A stretch of DNA of 64,000 nucleotides from Phyllostachys edulis (taxonomy: Eukaryota > Streptophyta > Magnoliopsida > Poales > Poaceae): assembly GCA_036346405.1 (NCBI GenBank), contig CM070566.1, forward strand, positions 47,155,452 through 47,219,451, read 5' to 3'. A model generated the notes under the pieces. That model ran no database searches. It was not told where the DNA came from and was given only the letters and a program-made list of their open reading frames with translations. A program made the position numbers and the translations under genes. Positions 55,400 to 64,000 of the stretch are shown in pieces; within the stretch, counting starts at the first letter, position 1, and each line of letters starts with the position of its first letter.

Positions 55400-55817
55400 G
55401 CGGCTTAGGGAGTCCGAAGGATTTACAACAATATGTCTGTTAGGGGTGATTGTTACTTGTTGGTCGCTTTGGTTATCTTGAGAATGATATGGTTTTTGAT
55501 AGAAAAGTTATTGCTTCTCCTTTGCGGTGGTTTATTTAATTATCCATTGGTGCAAGCACGGGTTATACTACGAGACCGGGTTCATGGGATTTGGTTATTA
55601 TGGGTGTCTACACTTGGAGCAGTGGTCGAGAATGTTTTACCCAGGACATGGGTGGCGATCTAGTCTCAGGATTGATGGCCCTTGATTCTTCCTGTACTTC
55701 TTTTACTTTTAATTTTTGTGGATGTCATGAGTGTCTTGGCTGTGTACATCCTAGTTATGTAGAGGTCGGGAGAGATCTCAGTCTGGTTGTATCACCTTGA
55801 TGTAATTGGCTGAGTTC

Positions 55818-55844
55818 AATAAAATCTTCCTTTATAAAAAAAAA
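55818..55844 (+). terminator. LINE polyadenylation signal and tail
   Basis: AATAAA at 55,818-55,823, then nine A at 55,836-55,844 marking the 3' end of the element. Confidence 0.8.
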
Positions 55845-57932
55845 TACAACCGGCTGGTAAAAGAACAAGGGGGCAGATCTGCAAAAATAAGAACGAAAAA
55901 TGAGTTCTCAAAATTTCATAAGCAAATTATAAACATTTTGAATTGCCGAAAAACCGATCGCTAGCTCTCCTTTAGTTAGTTCTTTGCCCTCTAAAATCGC
56001 ACCAAGCGCCAAATCGATCTCACGTTCTAAACTACACCGGGTCTTTGCGAGCATGCATGTTTGGATCATCGAGCAAAACAGGTTTGTTATAAAAATGAGT
56101 TCTCAAATTTACTTGACTAATTATATACATATTAAATCGGATGAACAATGTTCCTAATTAACATGATGACCACATATACTTCAAACCCTGTGTAATGCCA
56201 ATTTTGCTAAATAGCAACGGTGGTTACCTTCTACCGGTGGGCGGAGGACTGCCGTGAGGGACGATGGATCTTGGGAGGTGGCTGCACACTGGAGGGCGGC
56301 CACGGGAAGGACGACCGTGAGGATGATAGCAGCGTGGGGGGACCGCCGGCGATTGGAGGACGGCCGGTGAGAGGAGGACAGTGTCGTGGCGGGAGAAGCG
56401 GAAGAGGTTGGGTTGCGAACGGGAGGAGAGAGGCGCAAGGGAGCGAGAAGAGTGAGATGGGGAAGATGGGGGAAAATGAAGAACTACCTGGGTCGAGAGC
56501 CCTAAGTCATCACTGTCACGCTACTCGATATGGCGTGACAAGCCAACTCATCACGCCATGTAAGCCCTCCACACTGGCACGGCGCACGGATAAGGGCTTT
56601 GCGTGGCAACTTTGGCCACGCCGCGATAGATGGTGTAGCGGAACAATTGAAAATAAAGTTAGCGAGGGTTAAGTTTAGAATATTAATAAAAAAATTGAGA
56701 TAAGGTGATGCAAGAAAAAATTGATATTTTAAGCAAACATAATTGCTATTTATTTGCCGCATGATTATTTTTGCGTAAATAATTTGAATTTATGACCTTG
56801 CGATCTGCATTATAATTCACGCTTGTGTTTCACATCCATATCCGACTCCGGATATGGACAATTATACATGGCGATTGTTAGTGTTGCCTCCACCCAATTA
56901 ACAACTTTAGGGTTGGGGGTCACGGACGACCCCGACCTTAGATTTCGCGGTATATAGGGTTGGTTGAATTTGTATAGCAGGTGAGGGGAGTGTAGACCGT
57001 TGGATCTATATCTAGATCCGATCAAACGGTCCAAAAAACTACTGATTCTTGGGACGAAATCTTTCGAATGATGGCTATTCAATCGCTTTAAGCAATTGTA
57101 AGCGATTGCTTATGGAAACCACAACAATATCTTATGCGCGGCGATGCTGTTGCTGACGACACCCTCTCCTGTGTCTCTCGGCCTCTCGCGTCGCGTCCTC
57201 CTGCCGTTCAGCCCGAAACTGCGAGACAGTGGAGGCGGCTCGGCCTGATCTTTGCAATTATGCTTATTACTAACATTTAAGCCTGGAAGAAAGGGGCTCC
57301 AACGGCGCATGCTCGTCCGCATGAATTTGCTGGCCGTTGGATCGCGCCGCGAACGGCTCCACGACGTCCAACCTGAGCCGCTGCGTGCGCCGGGAAGCTG
57401 CGGCCTTGTGCACTCCACGTCGTCGCCCAGAACGCATGCGCCGTCGGATCGCTCCACACGCGCCTCGCGGCCGCCCAATCCGTGCCGGTGCGCTTTGTGG
57501 AGAGCGCACCACGCCATCGGGAGGATGCCACCCGCCCGATCGCGCGGGTGTTCCGCGCCGTCCGATCTGTTTAGCGCGTCACGGTTTGCCTCGACCGCTG
57601 ATTGCCGCTCTGCTTCTCCCGGTCGGCGATTTCGGTGGGACCGTAGCCTACAGGCGTCTTCTAGTAACTTAATAATTTCGTGAGGCGGTTCGTTGATAGA
57701 GATTTAAATGTACAACGATACAGTGGAAATCTGATCATACATTATTGATCTGGATCCGATGGATCACCTACACCGAATTGATCGAAAGTACTCCACATAA
57801 GCAACAAACATACACAACACACACCAGAAACGAATTGAATCGTGCTGGAAAAACACTACTAGCGAGTAGCGAGTGGTCACAGTCATGTCCATAACCTCCC
57901 ACTCCCAGTCATGCTCCACGTGGTCCATTGCA
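55845..57932. other. Unassigned, partly GC-rich sequence
   Basis: No gene recognised. 56,220-56,480 is a G-rich, leader-like stretch followed by hairpins related to those beside the MULE remnant. 57,079-57,110 forms a hairpin (CAATCGCTTTA/TAAGCGATTG). 57,110-57,680 is GC-rich with overlapping frames on both strands that resemble no known protein; it lies downstream of the glycosyltransferase pseudogene. Confidence 0.45.
56512..56640. repeat. Second site with TGTCACGC...GGCGTGACA hairpins
   Basis: TGTCACGCTACTCGATATGG plus CGTGACA is one hairpin; CATCACGCCATG and GGCAACTTTGGCCACGCC follow. Same motif family as the array at 21,800-22,340, next to a similar G-rich leader-like sequence. Confidence 0.6.
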
Positions 57933-59314
57933 TTAAACGCTCGTCCGTCCGGTTGCAAGGCTGTCCACGTCCGACAAGAATCGGCAAGCGCCATGAGAGC
58001 GAGCCGCCGTCGGCCCAAGCCATGGCGCGCCTTTCTTGTCTGGCGACACTCGCTCTCGGAGCTCCTGCACATCCGGACTCCATGAGCGGCCTTACCTTAG
58101 CCTCCACCTCCTTGGCCTTGACCAACCCTTGTTGCCACCCGACCATATCCACGGCGATCCTCATCTCCTCCACCATGAGCACCTTGTTCATCTTCGCTCA
58201 CGCGTCTGGCCAGACAAAGATTGCACGCCCGCCGTGGCGCCCTCGGACCGCGTTCCACCCGCAGGTCGTCACGCAAACGCGCCAAAGGCCTGTGATTGAG
58301 GACGTCTACTTGCGGTGCCCATGCTTAACGACAAGGCCGCATCCGTTGGTTCGCTGCAAGAACCCCTCTGGCAGAGCACGTCGAGGTCGAGCCGCACGGG
58401 TCGAACGGCTTCTCCGGTCGTCATCGAGTGGGGCTCGCACCACCCACGAACCGGTGGCGGACTTCTCCAGCCGAAGGCGATCTCCTTGAGCCGCTCCTCC
58501 GAGTGGTTGCCTCACGCCTCGCTCCCGGCGAGAGGAACACGACATCGCGGTCGGGTTGCCCGTCGAGCCACGCGAGGCACTCGTGCCTCTCGGCTCCCTC
58601 TCTTCTCGCCCGGCCTTCTCGGCGAGCGGATCGACGCAGATATCTGGGAGAAATCGGCGCGTCCTCGAGCACACTAACCGCTCGTGCCTCCAACGACTCG
58701 AGCGTGTTCACAAGGATGCCCTTGGTTGAAATCCTTTTGCCACGTTCATCATGGCCTTGTATATCTCACTCTCCGGATCCTCGAGCACTTCGCCAGAGGT
58801 GTGAAGCCGGCATGGGTGGAAGGCGGGGAGCTCGAGAGGGCTGTCTCCCATCTCCTTGAAGGTCGGTTGGCCCTCTGCACGAATCCAAGGAAGCCGGAGG
58901 ATGATGGCGAAGGCACTGCGTTTGTGGGTGGAAGATATAACCCGGATGTTGAGCTTCTTGGTGACGTCGGCGCTTGGCGGACAAATAATCCATGATAAGG
59001 GAGTGGGCGGTTCTCGGAGGCATGGAGCAGAGGAAGTCGTGGAGGTGCTTTCGTTGTGTCGGCTCACGAGGTCGGCACGGAGGAGGAACCGCTCGTCGTG
59101 GGTGATGGTGGGGGTTTGGATACGTGGGAGCTGTGGAAGGATATGGAGGGCTTGGAGGAGACGCGCGATCGGCAGCGGCGAAGGCGATATGTCTGGGCGA
59201 TGGAGTCGATGGCGACGCGACGGCGTGGCCGTGCTCCAGAGGTGGTCGGCGAGCTGCATCATGGGGATGAAGTGGTGACGGGCGAGGCCGGGCACATACC
59301 ATGGTCTTCTTCAT
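57933..59314 (-). pseudogene. UDP-glycosyltransferase (family 1), decayed
   Basis: Read across several frames of the minus strand, a complete plant small-molecule glycosyltransferase can be followed: start MKKTMV at 59,314; HFIPMMQLAD with the catalytic-type His; TITHDERFLLR; HDFLCSMPPRTAHSLI; then DPESEIYKAMMNVAKGF; VNTLESLEARAVSVL; ECLAWLDGQPDRDVVFL. The PSPG sugar-nucleotide box at about 58,330-58,190 survives as GLVVKH and TCGWNAV. Then come KMNKVLMVEEMRIAVDMVGW and RFLSDVDS with a stop near 57,933. These enzymes use UDP-sugar to glucosylate flavonoids, hormones and similar compounds in the cytosol. Length (1.38 kb, no intron) is normal, but at least six frameshifts or stops destroy it. 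Confidence 0.85.
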
Positions 59315-60366
59315 GGCTAGATTTCTTCTACCTAGGAGTCGATGTGGGATACTAAGCGAGGGTATGGCTATTGGGAAGAGGCACCCTCAAGTTACGGTCT
59401 TGAGGAGAAGAAGTTTTGGAGCAAAAGGTCCTAAATACTGCTCTTGATGGTTAATGATGTTGGATGTTTTGAGGGCTATTTTGTAATTTCTTATTTTGAG
59501 AAAAGAAGAAATAGGAAAAAAAAAGAGAAAAAAATGGAGGGACCCTCTTGTCATTGAGAGGAGGAGAGGGATAAAGTCAAGAGACCTTATTTCCAACCAG
59601 ATGAGGGAGGCTCTCGGGCGCTTGGTCTTCGGCCTGGCGGCGGCGTGAGCGACTCGAGGCAGACGGGTCCACCGGCTCGGGCTAGATGTGCACTGGCTGT
59701 TATTGGCGGCAGCCGGTCCTCCTCCTCTTCAAATGCCAACTCTTTTCTTCTTGAAGCACCCCGAAATACAGTGAGTTTTCCCCCTTTTGTGGTTCTTCTT
59801 CTCCTTCGGATTTGGCTTTGGCTTGGACCCTTGGAGCACCCAGCATCGTCGGTGGTGAGCTCCGGACCTTCCTCTGTGTGCATCCCGCCGGTTCTCTTTT
59901 TGCACCCTTTCCTCTATGTATCTTCAGTTTGGGATACCGGTGCTTGCACATTTGAGTCTCGATTTTGGTTGGCTCTGGCTTGGCTTCGGTGAGGAAGAAG
60001 GCTTCATTTTTCTGGTGATTGGTGCTTTGTGGTTGCACTCGGCCGGTACACTGTGATTGGGTCTTGTGAGCCATTCTCTGTATCTCGACTTTGCAATTTT
60101 GGTGTGTCCCGAATTGTGGATTGGCATTGTATCTCCGACGACCTCATCCGTTCAATTGTGGCACAATGGGGCGATTGATTTTCTAAAACAGTGCAATTCG
60201 CGTGCCTTGCCCGACTCTACTCGGTGGCTTTGAGTGCCATCCGCATCATGAGTATCCCTGTTTTCCTTTTTGCATTACTATGCATATGTGCTGTGCTAGT
60301 GTAAGTAATTGCATGTTGTTTTTAGTTTATATGCGTGCACGGTGCAGCTGGTTGAATTTTTTTAAA
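59315..60366. other. Unassigned region upstream of the glycosyltransferase remnant
   Basis: It would contain the pseudogene's promoter side. A purine-rich stretch (59,505-59,570) and a plus-strand 115-codon frame (59,645-59,992) with an aromatic- and leucine-rich middle are present; the latter matches nothing I know. Confidence 0.4.
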
Positions 60367-60918
60367 AAAAATATTAATTTAACATATAATTACAAAAATA
60401 AATAGTCAAAATAAAAAATTTTTTACAAAACTAGGCGCCTGTCGCCAATTGGAATGGTGATGGGCTCACATCCGCCTAGCCACATGCGCAGAGGCTCAAT
60501 AGTACCAGGTCTGCCACCAATTGAATCGTCGATGTGTCCTGTTCTTTGATTCAAACGGCGACATGGATATTTTTTTTATAGTATTGTTTCTAAGAATTTT
60601 TAAATATAGCAAATAAGCTCAAAAAATATGAAATTTTTGTGGAGCCTCCCGACACAGTGTATTTGCTTGTGTAATTTTTTCATAATTTTATTTGTTCTAC
60701 ATTTTTCTCTAAAATTCATTTAAGTATACTGTTTGTAGGAATTTCTAAATATAAAAAATGAGCTCCAAAAATCAGGAATTTTTTAAAGCTCCTTACATAG
60801 TGTACTTAATTGTGTATTTTTTTCCGAATTTTATATGTTCTGAAATTGTCTAAAATATTAAGAGTTTAGGTCTCGAAAAATAGGATTTCGTGTTTGTAAA
60901 TTAGGGTTTATGATCCGC
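60367..60918. mobile_element. One arm of a foldback element, same family as 1-1276
   Basis: From TATTAATTTAACATATAATT to TTATGATCCGCTGG this follows the left arm of the element at 1-553 along its full length, with many substitutions and small indels. Shared blocks include GCCAATTGGAATGGTGA, GTTTCTAAGAATTTT, CACAGTGTA and GTAGGAATTTCTAAATATAA. The match stops at the point where the central stem begins in the other copy; no second arm follows. Confidence 0.8.
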
Positions 60919-61591
60919 TGGGGCTAGGAGGAATTTTTATAATTTTATTATAATCTAGTAAATTTCTATTTTTTTTCTAGGAAATTTGGTACAAAACCTA
61001 TGAGTAACTTGCTACATGACTAAAAGCTTCTCAGTCTCTACAAAGTTGGGCAGCCATTGTTAGGAGCTAATGCTATTAATGACCCATGTTTGAGTTAATT
61101 AAGATTCTAAACAAGTCTCCGGGATTAGATTTGGGTCAATAACTAATAAATGTTATCTTGAGAAAGTCTGACCAAAGGCTTGGTTTGTGCCCTACTCAAA
61201 TAGTCTAGTAACCTTACAGTGCAAAAGAGGAAAAGGGGAAAAAGGAGTAAAAAATGAGTCAGTTTGTGGTATTCTCTGTGATAGGATTTTCTGAGAGATA
61301 TATGAATTATGGATTGTGGCATTTGTGTGCTCAACATGGTTTCTGCCGTCCTCATTGAATCTGTTGCATTCAATTGGCATAACGACACCTTAATGTAACA
61401 AAGCTTTCCTTGACAAAGTTGCCTGATGCTTTTGCTAATATTTTTTAATAATGCCCGAGTGGAGCGTACTTTCCTTAATCTTCTATCCACTGTTCTACCT
61501 ATTGTGGATTCCTTTACGGGTAGACCTACAGCCGATGCAAGAAGAATCAAGGAGCCGCACGCCAGGTTATGAGCAGCAAGGTAATAGATGA
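60919..61591. other. Unassigned sequence between foldback arm and gag-only element
   Basis: AT-rich, with no recognised gene. The open frame on the minus strand that spans into the LTR is not supported. Confidence 0.5.
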
Positions 61592-61927
61592 TGTATCCGT
61601 TTAGGACTCTTAATATTAGGAAGGTTTTAATTAGGAAAGGTGTATTAGATAAGATCGGGAAGAGTTTGTTAGGAACTATTGTTAGCCTGGCGCTGTTATA
61701 AAGCGGCCAATCTTTGTAATTGAGGGAGGCAAGCAATAAAGAAGTCTTTCTCTTAAAAACTTGAAGCATCAGAGCCTCCTGTCACGGCCGGGGAAGAACC
61801 CAGCCGCGACCAGGAGGGCGATACTTCGTCCTTCGCCTGTCGCTATCCCCTGCGTTCCCGTCCTGGTGCGTATCAACTCGTATGTCGTATCTCCTCTTGA
61901 GAATTTGAAGCTCCAGAGCCGGCGCCA
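61592..61927 (+). repeat. 5' LTR of the gag-only element
   Basis: It starts TGTATCCG and ends about GGCGCCA, 8 bp before the primer site; the exact end is uncertain. TATAAAG at 61,697-61,703 and AATAAA at 61,735-61,740 are the expected promoter and polyadenylation signals. Confidence 0.7.
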
Positions 61928-61935
61928 TATTAGTT

Positions 61936-61948
61936 TGGTATCAGAGCC
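61936..61948 (+). promoter_or_regulatory. Primer binding site of the gag-only element
   Basis: TGGTATCAGAGCC, matching initiator-methionine tRNA. Confidence 0.9.
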
Positions 61949-61955
61949 AGCTCTG

Positions 61956-62254
61956 ATGCTTCCGATGACTACGCCGATCACGATGGAAGTTCTGGGCCAG
62001 CAACTCGCCCAACTCATACAACAGCAACAGCAGATCCTGGGCAGCATTGGTGAACTCAAGAACCAGTCCAATGAACACCATACCGCGATCGCTTGGCTAC
62101 AAGATGTTCAACCGGCGGAAGTGGCTCGGACAGGAGCACAGACCGGCGGCCCTGTCCAACATACTGGGTTGCACTCTACTGCCCAGTACCAAGATTTTTC
62201 AGAGGCACACCGGAGATTGCCAAGGTATCATGATGCAGCCCAACTAGTAATTTA
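61956..62254 (+). pseudogene. Gag, N-terminal part, interrupted
   Basis: From an ATG 8 bp after the primer site: a glutamine-rich helical start (MEVLGQQLAQLIQQQQQILG) typical of grass gypsy gag, through HRRLPRYHD, after which the reading frame runs into foreign sequence. The usual capsid segment between here and the second part is lost or displaced. Confidence 0.75.
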
Positions 62255-62259
62255 GTTGG

Positions 62260-63175
62260 AACTTATATGATGGCCCGATCTTTCACGGTACAAACCAGTA
62301 ATCTCAGTTGAGAACTCGGTCTCCCGTAAAACAACAAAGATCAATTGCTAATAACGCAATCCAGTCACGCTAATCTCTCTTCTCAGTTCGGTCAAGAACA
62401 GCAGCACCAAATAATTAATGGACTTAGTTCAGATGCAATCAAACAATTAGGACGTTAATATTTAAATCCCAGCGTTACTTCCAACCGGCCAGCAGTGGTA
62501 CAACTTGACACTTGATGTCAATTCCAGCAATTCCTCTCAACGCATGAACAGAAGACAGAGACAAACTCTCGTGTATGCGCCTCCAAATAGCAGCAACAGT
62601 CAACTAGTAATAATAGATTGAACTCCTCTCTCACGGCTAGAATAGTAGCAGATTTCAATATTCAACTCAGCTTGTCATCTACAGCAGGGACACACCGAAT
62701 CAGAAGTTAAAACAGGGGAAGATGACTCAACTTCAGCCAGACATAAATAGCAAGCACTAGTCTCCTGGATAGATCAATCCTGTAGCCGCAATTCTTCAAA
62801 CCCGTATGCTTGATGTACACGAATTAGAAGTGTAGAATCCCTGGAATTCGTTCTGCACAGTTCCAAGCACTGATCTTGGGATCACGCAGCACAAAGAGAA
62901 ACCCTAGGCGGCTCCTCAGGAAAACTCGAAGCAGATAATCAACTCGCCACCATGGCCTTCACGATTTCACGTGGAAAAAAAAAATAACCATCAACCTCAT
63001 CTCCCCTCACGGGCACAGCCCTTGGGGTTTTTATACTCAGGCAAACCAGGCCAAGGGCCGCACCTACATGGACACAGACTCGATCCAAACGTGGACTAGG
63101 ACTCAGACTCCTCAGATAAATAAATTATTTGGTCCAATACCACCTGACAGGGGTGGTCCAATAGTGGTATTATCA
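62260..63175 (-). mobile_element. Insertion inside gag, possible solo LTR
   Basis: About 916 bp of non-gag sequence flanked by direct repeats GTTGG (62,255-62,259 and 63,176-63,180). On the minus strand it begins TGATAATACC and has a TATA box (GAGTATAAAAACCCC, near 63,035) followed by a leader-like stretch, as expected for an LTR. The other end (AAGTT) is not the usual CA, so the identity is uncertain. Confidence 0.45.
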
Positions 63176-63180
63176 GTTGG

Positions 63181-63967
63181 AGCGAGACGAAGGATTACTT
63201 TCATCATTTCATAGGCTCGTTTTGCTCACTTCGTCAACTTGCATTTTGGACTGCCGATACGAAGTAATCCCATTCCCATGGGCGAATTGTCGCAACTTCG
63301 TCGGACCGGCTCAGTGGAGGACTATCAGCAGAAATTCCTGGCTCTCTTATGCCGCACGGAGCCACTTTCACCACTCCAACAGGTTGGTTTGTTCACGGCA
63401 GGGTTGCAGAATCCATTACGCATCGATGTCGAATTACAAAATCCAACAAATCTACAAACCTCTATGAGTTTAGCCCGCGCATATGAACAACGCCTTCAAG
63501 AAGTTCCCCCGGAATCCAAACAACCATACAAGCCTTCGGCCCTAGCAAGGACTTCGCCCACAACTCCAATTCCAGCAGCGCCCCCCAGAACAAGCACTCA
63601 GCCTGTTGCAGCATCGGCAACAACCACGAATTTGCAAGGCACGTCAGTACAGACAGCTTTAGCAGCAGCAGCGTCGAGGTCACGATTCCAGCGATTAACT
63701 AGAGAAGAGATGGAAGATTGGCATGCCAAAGGACTATGCTTCAATTGTCCGAAAAAGTTTCACCGAAATCATAAATGTTCCATGAAGGGCATCTTTCTTC
63801 TGGAATTAGAAGATGAGGAGGATGATGAACCTAGCACAGAGATTTGTCATGTGGGGCCACGTCTACGGCCGGCGCCACAAGGCGCAGGAGCAGTCGGCCC
63901 TAGCAGCAGAGCAGCCGGCCCTAGAGGCTGCATAAGAGTCCAATGTATCGCTTTAGGCAATTGCAAT
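63181..63967 (+). pseudogene. Gag, C-terminal part with zinc knuckle
   Basis: After a frame change near 63,240-63,275, a good frame reads MGELSQLRRTGSVEDYQQKF, then QQVGLFTAGLQNPLRIDVEL and SLARAYEQRLQEV, the retrotransposon gag domain. A Pro/Thr-rich linker follows, and a zinc knuckle CFNCPKKFHRNHKC with three Cys and the His in the grass gypsy spacing. The frame then turns acidic (LELEDEEDDE) and runs into the 3' LTR, ending at 63,967. No pol follows. The capsid-forming role is inferred. Confidence 0.85.
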
Positions 63968-64000
63968 TAGGAAGGTTTCAATTAGGGAAGTTTGTATTAG
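63944..64000 (+). repeat. Start of the 3' LTR of the gag-only element, cut by the window end
   Basis: 57 bp alignable with the first bases of the 5' LTR (61,592-61,648), with about ten differences, so the copies have diverged or belong to slightly different elements. No clear polypurine tract precedes it. Confidence 0.7.

Larger units (their letters stand above)
50751..55844 (+). mobile_element. L1-type LINE, inactive
   Basis: ORF1-like frame, endonuclease, reverse transcriptase, zinc-finger region, AATAAA and a 9-A tail follow in order. The 5' limit is not resolved, and no target duplication could be matched after the tail (TACAACCGGC). Confidence 0.85.
61592..64000 (+). mobile_element. Gag-only gypsy-type LTR retroelement (TR-GAG-like), runs off the window
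   Basis: 5' LTR, initiator-Met primer site, a gag ORF (interrupted) and then directly the start of the 3' LTR: TGTATCGCTTTAGG at 63,944 matches TGTATCCGTTTAGG at 61,592, and both continue into ATTAGGAAGGTTT and GTATTAG. There is no protease, reverse transcriptase or integrase between. After removing the interruption, the interior is only about 1.1 kb. Elements of this plan are known as TR-GAGs and depend on enzymes from relatives. Confidence 0.75.

Noticed and set aside
57252..58859. Plus-strand frames of 100-192 codons
   Set aside because: Those at 57.9-58.9 kb are antisense to the glycosyltransferase pseudogene; those at 57.25-57.68 kb overlap equally long minus frames and match nothing.
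61143..61769. Minus-strand frame of 208 codons
   Set aside because: It runs antisense through the LTR of the gag-only element, including its promoter, and has no recognisable domain.

Overview
This window looks like repeat-rich intergenic DNA from a grass, most likely rice or a close relative. The evidence is the dense nesting of Sirevirus-type Ty1/copia elements, Ty3/gypsy elements with LTRs of 3 kb or more, MULE, CACTA and L1-type LINE remnants, and two recognisable fragments of plant genes (folylpolyglutamate synthase and a UDP-glycosyltransferase). I found no intact cellular gene, no tRNA or rRNA gene and no CRISPR array. Most open frames are chance frames in GC-rich or tandemly repeated DNA.

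Layout. 1-1276: a foldback element that is one long imperfect hairpin. 2.0-3.75 kb: a satellite-like block built on a 10-bp unit. 3.75-9.2 kb: unassigned sequence with local tandem duplications. 9.2-11.9 kb: an LTR-like segment. 11.9-16.97 kb: the 3' part of a Sirevirus-like element on the minus strand (A) with an accessory ORF. 17.0-20.5 kb: the 5' part of a second copia element on the plus strand (B), with its LTR, primer site and a broken gag. 20.5-22.6 kb plus 44.07-44.56 kb: MULE-related sequence with a transposase split by a large insertion.

The insertion is copia element C (22,628-44,065), bounded by a 5-bp target duplication CGTTG. Its two 1.9-kb LTRs were each hit later. The left LTR received a 4.6-kb gypsy solo LTR (duplication CAGAT), which itself holds a 693-bp TRIM-like element (duplication ACAAT). 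The right LTR received a 5.75-kb CACTA element (duplication CAA) carrying the intron-containing 3' end of a folylpolyglutamate synthase gene. Each LTR preserves the empty site of the insertion found in the other, so the nesting order is secure. C's gag-pol is a single frame of about 1,963 codons broken only by three stop codons.

To the right: a truncated gypsy integrase end with 3' LTR (44.56-46.7 kb), a second gypsy solo LTR (47,166-50,356, duplication GATTG), a broken L1-type LINE with poly(A) (50.75-55.84 kb), a decayed minus-strand glycosyltransferase gene (57.9-59.3 kb), one arm of the same foldback family as at position 1 (60.37-60.92 kb), and a gag-only LTR element running off the window (61.6-64.0 kb).

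The points most worth attention are the foldback hairpin and its one-armed relative, the captured folate gene in the CACTA element, the gag-only retroelement, the palindrome arrays in the copia LTRs and beside the MULE remnant, and the four-level nest with target duplications visible at each dated step. Family assignments rest on motifs and translations read by eye, without database searches.
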